From positions 1-17,337 of the forward strand of contig JAIRPZ010000216.1 of assembly GCA_031256755.1 (NCBI GenBank): a DNA stretch of 17,337 nt, in the 5' to 3' direction. This stretch comes from Planctomycetaceae bacterium. GTDB taxonomy: Bacteria > Planctomycetota > Planctomycetia > Pirellulales > Thermoguttaceae. The notes beneath the pieces are model-generated. The model was not told where the DNA came from. It saw only the letters and a list, made by a program, of their open reading frames with translations, and did not search any database. Position 1 is the first letter of the stretch. Every line of letters starts with the position of its first letter. This document shows, piece by piece, positions 13,855 to 17,337 of this stretch. Position numbers and translations under genes: made by a program.

Positions 13855-14886
13855 ATGATTGAAAAAAACACAAAAGGGGATGTCTGGGTTTATGCAGAAG
13901 TTCAGGACGGAACGCTGCAAGATGTGTCGCTTGAATTACTCGGCAAAGCCCGGAAATTAGCGGATAAACTTGGTGTGCCTGCCGGTGCTGTCCTGCCGAA
14001 AGGTACGGAGATTTCTGCCGCTGCCGATACGCTCATCGCCCACGGAGCGGACAGCGTTTATCTTGTTGAAGACACCGCGCTTGCCGATTACCGGACGGAA
14101 CCTTATGCTCATGTTCTCGTTGAACTGATCAAAAAATACCGTCCGCAGATTGTTCTGTTCGGAGCCACTCCTCTCGGACGCGACCTCGCTCCCCGCGCGG
14201 CTTCGGCAACCCGAAGCGGACTCACGGCGGATTGCACCGATCTGGACATTGCCGATGTCACGGAAAAATCCGGCACGGTTCATCCGAATCTGCTCTTGCA
14301 GGTTCGCCCCGCTTTCGGCGGAAATATCGTGGCGACGATTGTCAATTATGATCAGTGGCCTCAAATGGCAACGGTACGGGAAGGGGTGATGCCGCTCGGC
14401 ACACCGCAGAAAAGCCGGAAAGGAAATGTCATTAAAGAAACCGTACCGCTGACCGATCAGGCGTTGTTTGCCGTTGAAGTGATCAAGCGGGAAGTTGAAA
14501 AACGGAAACTGAACCTGAAAGGTGCAAAGGTGGTTGTGGCGGGCGGTGCCGGAATGGGCAGCAGGGACAATTTTGAATTGCTGTTTGATCTTGCCGGTGC
14601 GCTCGGCGGAGTTGTCGGGGCAAGCCGGGCAGCCATAGACAGCGGATTCATCGGGCATGAACACCAAATCGGACAGACCGGAACAACTGTCCGTCCGGCA
14701 CTGTATATTGCCTGCGGAATCAGCGGTGCCATTCAGCACCGGAGCGGTATGGAAGATTCGGCAAAAATTATTGCGGTGAATACGGATCGGGAAGCACCGA
14801 TTTTTTCGATTGCTCACTACGGCATTGTCGGCGATGCGAAACAAGTCGTTCCGATGCTGCTGCGGGCGTTCAAAGAACGAAACTGA
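13855..14886 (+). CDS. etfA: Electron transfer flavoprotein alpha subunit
   Basis: The 343-residue product is a full-length EtfA/FixB. The N-terminal Rossmann-like domain contains PQIVLFGATPLGRDLAPRAA (97-116). The C-terminal FAD domain contains GASRAAIDSGF (255-265), QIGQTGTTV (271-279), LYIACGISGAIQH (283-295), the DS-KIIAVN segment (301-309) and APIFSIAHYGIVGD (314-327). With EtfB it passes electrons between flavoprotein dehydrogenases and a quinone reductase, or takes part in bifurcation in anaerobes. The usual GGRG at the start of the FAD domain reads GGAG (A232), loss of an Arg that contacts FAD in known ETFs. The ribosome binding site is GAGGA (13839-13843). The partner etfB, normally directly upstream, is not present in the window. 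queE follows after 62 bases. Confidence 0.95.
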   Translation: MIEKNTKGDVWVYAEVQDGTLQDVSLELLGKARKLADKLGVPAGAVLPKGTEISAAADTLIAHGADSVYLVEDTALADYRTEPYAHVLVELIKKYRPQIVLFGATPLGRDLAPRAASATRSGLTADCTDLDIADVTEKSGTVHPNLLLQVRPAFGGNIVATIVNYDQWPQMATVREGVMPLGTPQKSRKGNVIKETVPLTDQALFAVEVIKREVEKRKLNLKGAKVVVAGGAGMGSRDNFELLFDLAGALGGVVGASRAAIDSGFIGHEHQIGQTGTTVRPALYIACGISGAIQHRSGMEDSAKIIAVNTDREAPIFSIAHYGIVGDAKQVVPMLLRAFKERN

Positions 14887-14948
14887 TACGAAAACGGATA
14901 CGCCGGACGGTGCGGACTACAGATCACTGACGGCGGGAATGACGGACA

Positions 14949-15638
14949 ATGCGGATATTGGAAATTTATCAGTCAAAACAAGGCGAAGGCATTTGGACAG
15001 GACATTACAGCGTCTTTGTCCGAGTGCTGGGTTGTCCGCTGCGCTGCCGGTACTGCGATACGGTTTACGCCAGAGATGAGCAAAATACGGATGCCGGTGC
15101 TGATCTTTCGGCGGAAGAAATTGTCGGACGAATCCTGCTGCTTGATCTTCACGATGTCGTGCTGACCGGCGGCGAACCGATGATGACACCGGAAATTGTG
15201 GAACTGACCCGTCTGCTGAAGGAATACGATTATCAGATTACGGTGGAAACGTCCGGCATTGCCTTTCATCCGGTTGTCTGCGATTTGATGTCCATTAGTC
15301 CGAAATTAAAAAACTCGGTTCCTCTTTATGGCGAACAACTGATCCGCGACCATGAAGCGGCGCGGTCTAAACCGGAGATCATTCAGCAATTACTGCTCCG
15401 GTATAACTGCCAACTGAAATTTGTGGTGGATACGAAAGAGGATTTGCATGAAATTGAATCTTATCTTTCGCAGTTTCATGGCATTGCGCCTGACCGGATT
15501 CTTCTGATGCCGCAAGCCGTTGATACGGCGGCAATGTATCAAAAAGCCGCTTGGATTGAACGGTTCTGCGAAGAGCGGGGATTCCGCTACTGTCCGCGTA
15601 TGCAGTTGATCTGGTACGGCAATAAACGGGGGACATAA
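14949..15638 (+). CDS. queE: 7-carboxy-7-deazaguanine synthase (radical SAM)
   Basis: The 229-residue product begins MRILEIYQSKQGEG, the conserved QueE start, and has the radical SAM cluster motif CxxxCxxC at C29, C33 and C36 followed directly by DT (37-38), where the Mg2+-binding Thr normally sits. TGGEP is at 73-77, VETSG at 99-103 and SPKLKNS at 117-123. QueE converts 6-carboxytetrahydropterin to 7-carboxy-7-deazaguanine using SAM, Mg2+ and a 4Fe-4S cluster, a cytoplasmic step toward queuosine in tRNA or deazaguanine DNA modification. The length fits the family. The ATG has only a weak GGAC-type site upstream. It lies 62 bases after etfA; queC, queD and queF are not seen here, so the pathway genes are dispersed. 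The next gene starts 25 bases later and is probably co-transcribed. Confidence 0.95.
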   Translation: MRILEIYQSKQGEGIWTGHYSVFVRVLGCPLRCRYCDTVYARDEQNTDAGADLSAEEIVGRILLLDLHDVVLTGGEPMMTPEIVELTRLLKEYDYQITVETSGIAFHPVVCDLMSISPKLKNSVPLYGEQLIRDHEAARSKPEIIQQLLLRYNCQLKFVVDTKEDLHEIESYLSQFHGIAPDRILLMPQAVDTAAMYQKAAWIERFCEERGFRYCPRMQLIWYGNKRGT

Positions 15639-15663
15639 CCGCTTTAATTGTTGCGATAAGCCG

Positions 15664-16305
15664 ATGAACAAGACGCATTTTTTTGATTATACCGCTGCGG
15701 TGGCATCGGTCTGCGGGGATATGAGTTTCCGTGTTCCCGAACTCCGGCATATTGATATTGCCCGTGTTGCGTTCAGTTTTTCGCAGACGAAAAACAGTGC
15801 GCCGTTCGGTATTTTTGCGACGACTGTGCCGCTGCGTTTTGAAAACGGCGATGCGTTTCAACTGAACCGCAAAGGGCTGGTGTATACTGTACAAAAATGT
15901 TTACGTTCGGACGGAACCGAGTTTTTGTACATTTTATATTTTTATGTTCCGCGTTTTATTGAGTTGCCGCTGCTTCAAAAACTGGAAACCATTGTGCATG
16001 AACTTTATCATATCAGTCCGCAGTTTAACGGCGATTTACGGCGGTTTCCGGGGCGGTGTTTTGCACACGGTTCTTCGCAAAAAGAGTACGACCGGATTGT
16101 CAGCCGTCTGGTGCAATACTGGCTGAAACAGAATCCGCCGGAACCGCTTTGGGATTTTCTTCGTTTTAATTTTCGGGATTTGACGCAGCAGTTCGGCAAA
16201 TTGCACGGCACCCGGATTCCTTTTCCCAAAATCATTCCGGCGAACAGCCGCAAGGAGATGAGCGGAATGTCGAAGAATACCGGTGCGGACTTCAAACCGC
16301 AGTAA
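15664..16305 (+). CDS. Unrecognised protein with HExxH motif, possible zinc metallopeptidase
   Basis: I do not recognise this 213-residue protein with certainty. Its middle contains IVHELYHISPQFNGDLRRF (110-128), an HExxH site (H112-E113-x-x-H116) at the end of a helix, followed by CFAHGSSQKEYD (132-143), where H135 or D143 could complete a zinc site. A beta-rich N-terminal half (about 25-95) leads into it and a basic, aromatic C-terminal part follows (YWLKQNPPEPLWDFLRFNF). Some putative phage-type or small bacterial metallopeptidase families have such an HELxH helix with a following Asp/His region, but I cannot assign one. No signal peptide or membrane helix is visible, so it is probably cytoplasmic. 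It begins 25 bases after queE without a clear ribosome binding site, which suggests translational coupling within the etfA-queE operon. Confidence 0.75.
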   Translation: MNKTHFFDYTAAVASVCGDMSFRVPELRHIDIARVAFSFSQTKNSAPFGIFATTVPLRFENGDAFQLNRKGLVYTVQKCLRSDGTEFLYILYFYVPRFIELPLLQKLETIVHELYHISPQFNGDLRRFPGRCFAHGSSQKEYDRIVSRLVQYWLKQNPPEPLWDFLRFNFRDLTQQFGKLHGTRIPFPKIIPANSRKEMSGMSKNTGADFKPQ

Positions 16306-16342
16306 ACGCCGGACAAAAGGAGTCCGTTCCCCGCTTGCAGAT

Positions 16343-16360
16343 TTTAGCGGTTGTGCTAAA
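16343..16360. repeat. Short inverted repeat before the orphan membrane gene
   Basis: TTTAGC (16343-16348) and GCTAAA (16355-16360) are separated by six bases. The stem is only 6 bp and A+T-rich, so a terminator is doubtful. It could be an operator for the gene starting at 16415. Confidence 0.25.
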
Positions 16361-16396
16361 TTTGCGGACATCAGAACACTTTACATTGAATAAAAA

Positions 16397-16403
16397 AGGA
16401 GGA
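16397..16403 (+). promoter_or_regulatory. Near-perfect Shine-Dalgarno sequence
   Basis: AAGGAGG stands 11 bases before the ATG at 16415. It is the strongest ribosome binding site in the window and contrasts with the weak or absent sites of neighbouring genes. It fixes this start and supports real translation of an otherwise unrecognised gene. Confidence 0.8.
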
Positions 16404-16414
16404 AGTATATATCT

Positions 16415-16993
16415 ATGAAAAACCGCTGCGACCTCTACATTTCTCCAGAGACACTGGATGAACCGCTAAATTATTTTTTGTTCATTTTAGTCTTTTTGCA
16501 TGACGGTGTTCACTACCTCGATGGCGTTATGAACGGGGCAGGGTTGGGCAACGATTATACAATAGAAGAAATTGTCTGCCGTAATGTTCCCATGCTTTTA
16601 CCGATTGCGAGTATGTTTGCTCAATGGATATGGAATATAATCTGGAAGCAACTTTACCTAACCGGAGATGTGCCGAAGACCGGTACCGGTGGAAATGCGA
16701 ACATGGCAGCGATGGGTGGTGGGTGGCTAGCAGTTGCTGTAGAACGTATCAATCATATTATTTGGACAGATTTCGTAGCAGTCGTTTTTCTATACCTGCT
16801 CATCAAAACGGTTTTGTCGTCAAAACATTTATTATTGCTCCCGTTCAAATTATGGCAGTTGTTTTACGGCAAACCGCAGGAACACCAAACAAAACACAAA
16901 GACAAGACCGTTTCGATGACCGATCCTGACAACAACTGGTGTCGTGTTGCCGCTAATTTTTCAGATAAACGGCGATATTTGCTAGAGCCATAA
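16415..16993 (+). CDS. Orphan multi-pass membrane protein, unknown function
   Basis: The 192-residue product is not recognised. Hydrophobic segments are visible at about 19-30 (NYFLFILVFLHD), 58-80 (VPMLLPIASMFAQWIWNIIWKQL) and 116-134 (IWTDFVAVVFLYLLIKTVL), with a further amphipathic stretch LLLLPFKLWQLFYG (139-152), so three membrane passages are likely. A Gly/Asn/Met-rich loop (GTGGNANMAAMGGGW, 90-104) lies between the second and third. The tail is polar and basic with many His, Lys and Asp residues. The region is A+T-richer than its neighbours: of the 60 bases at 16441-16500 only 20 are G or C. It ends beside a transposase remnant, so recent acquisition is possible. A strong ribosome binding site argues for expression. 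Whether the C-terminus is native or was altered at the insertion-sequence junction is open. Confidence 0.65.
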   Translation: MKNRCDLYISPETLDEPLNYFLFILVFLHDGVHYLDGVMNGAGLGNDYTIEEIVCRNVPMLLPIASMFAQWIWNIIWKQLYLTGDVPKTGTGGNANMAAMGGGWLAVAVERINHIIWTDFVAVVFLYLLIKTVLSSKHLLLLPFKLWQLFYGKPQEHQTKHKDKTVSMTDPDNNWCRVAANFSDKRRYLLEP

Positions 16994-17002
16994 AAGTGTT
17001 AC

Positions 17003-17103
17003 AGGATTCTTCCGGTTACTCTTCGGCGGAACCACCGGACACATCTTGCATTTTCGCACCTTTTTGCGGCACGCATCCCCTTCATACGCCTTGTCCATGA
17101 GTT
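17003..17103 (-). pseudogene. Fragment of an IS5-like DDE transposase
   Basis: About 33 codons read on the minus strand as LMDKAYEGDACRKKV...CPVVPPKSNRKNP. This pattern is characteristic of the central part of IS5-family transposases, where LMDKAYEGD holds the second catalytic Asp and PVVPPKSNRK lies a little downstream. The sequence on either side shows no more transposase. The first catalytic Asp and the Glu-bearing block that should follow are missing, and a stop codon occurs six residues after the homology ends. The fragment is therefore a remnant and cannot encode an active enzyme. Its downstream edge touches the end of the orphan membrane gene. The family level is from memory of the motif, not from a search. 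Confidence 0.7.
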
Positions 17104-17178
17104 TTGAGCAGCGACCCCAAACCCCAGACGGAGACTGAAAATTAAAACATTTTTTACGAAACGATAAGATTCGTGAAG

Positions 17179-17220
17179 AAAAAAATGCTGCATTGATTGC
17201 CGACATCGGCAATCAATGCA
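17179..17220 (-). terminator. Strong intrinsic terminator, minus strand
   Basis: TGCATTGATTGCCGA (17189-17203) and TCGGCAATCAATGCA (17206-17220) form a perfect 15-bp inverted repeat with a 2-base centre. On the minus strand it is followed, after three bases, by seven T residues (17185-17179). This is a textbook Rho-independent terminator for transcription entering from beyond the right edge. No T run exists on the + side, so it is directional. The gene it would serve is not visible in the window. Confidence 0.85.
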
Positions 17221-17337
17221 AAACGCAGGAACAGAAAATGAAGGATAAGCAAAAGTAATGAATGAGTGATGAGAAGGGACGTTGAACGGCAAAAGAGTAT
17301 CGGTTTGGTTTCTGCCGCCGGTTGCTATTTCGCCGTT

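Larger units (their letters stand above)
16994..17337. other. Right-end non-coding stretch
   Basis: No intact gene is supported in these 344 bases. The first third contains a degraded minus-strand transposase segment. The middle has a strong hairpin-plus-T-run terminator. The last 115 bases, purine-rich on the + strand, show no recognisable coding signal. Minus-strand frames cross the whole stretch, but their products are low-complexity Phe/Ser/Arg strings except for the transposase motif. Confidence 0.6.

Noticed and set aside
13957..14844. Long minus-strand open frame (295 codons) opposite etfA
   Set aside because: The opposite strand encodes an unmistakable EtfA along its entire length. 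The antisense frame has no ribosome binding site or motif.
16343..16360. Terminator after the HExxH gene
   Set aside because: The stem is only 6 A+T-rich pairs and is followed by ATTTG rather than a T run, so it is listed only as an inverted repeat.

Overview
The window looks like part of a moderate-GC chromosome from a planctomycete-type bacterium, possibly a Pirellulales or Thermoguttaceae relative. That placement is an inference from gene content: a planctomycete-style secretin tail, an exosortase-associated EpsI-family protein beside tetratricopeptide proteins, and an uncoupled ribosomal stalk cluster. No rRNA, tRNA or CRISPR array was seen.

Left part (1-3095, + strand): the C-terminal part of a type II/IV-pilus-type secretin that enters from the left edge, a probable lipoprotein or exported protein of unknown function, the small subunit of exonuclease VII (xseB) and a divergent ApbE-type FAD:protein FMN transferase. 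Converging on these is the minus-strand group rplA-rplJ-rplL (5067 to 3123). It has a clear sigma70-type promoter and a candidate regulatory hairpin in front of rplA, rplJ and rplL. Its usual neighbours rplK and rpoB/rpoC are not adjacent. Divergent from rplA is a short + operon encoding an FmdB-type zinc ribbon protein and GalE.

Middle part (6756-13569, - strand): a membrane-anchored protein of about 1366 residues rich in TPR-like helical repeats comes first, followed by a secreted small TPR protein, an EpsI-family exosortase-associated protein and, after a longer gap, a GNAT-type acetyltransferase. The first three probably form an envelope or exopolysaccharide/protein-sorting module. The exosortase itself is not in the window. 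A 12-bp perfect hairpin lies between the TPR gene and the epsI-like gene.

Right part (13855-17337, + strand): etfA starts behind its own good promoter and has no etfB neighbour. It is followed by queE (7-deazaguanine pathway) and an unrecognised protein with an HExxH motif, then by an A+T-richer orphan membrane protein with a near-perfect Shine-Dalgarno sequence. The last 344 bases hold no intact gene. They contain a decayed IS5-like transposase fragment and a very strong minus-strand intrinsic terminator, which suggests a minus-strand gene ends just beyond the right edge.

No single undescribed system is proven. The best candidates for novelty are the giant-TPR/TPR/EpsI operon, the HExxH protein behind queE, the orphan membrane protein, and the RNA leaders of the isolated L1-L10-L12 operon.
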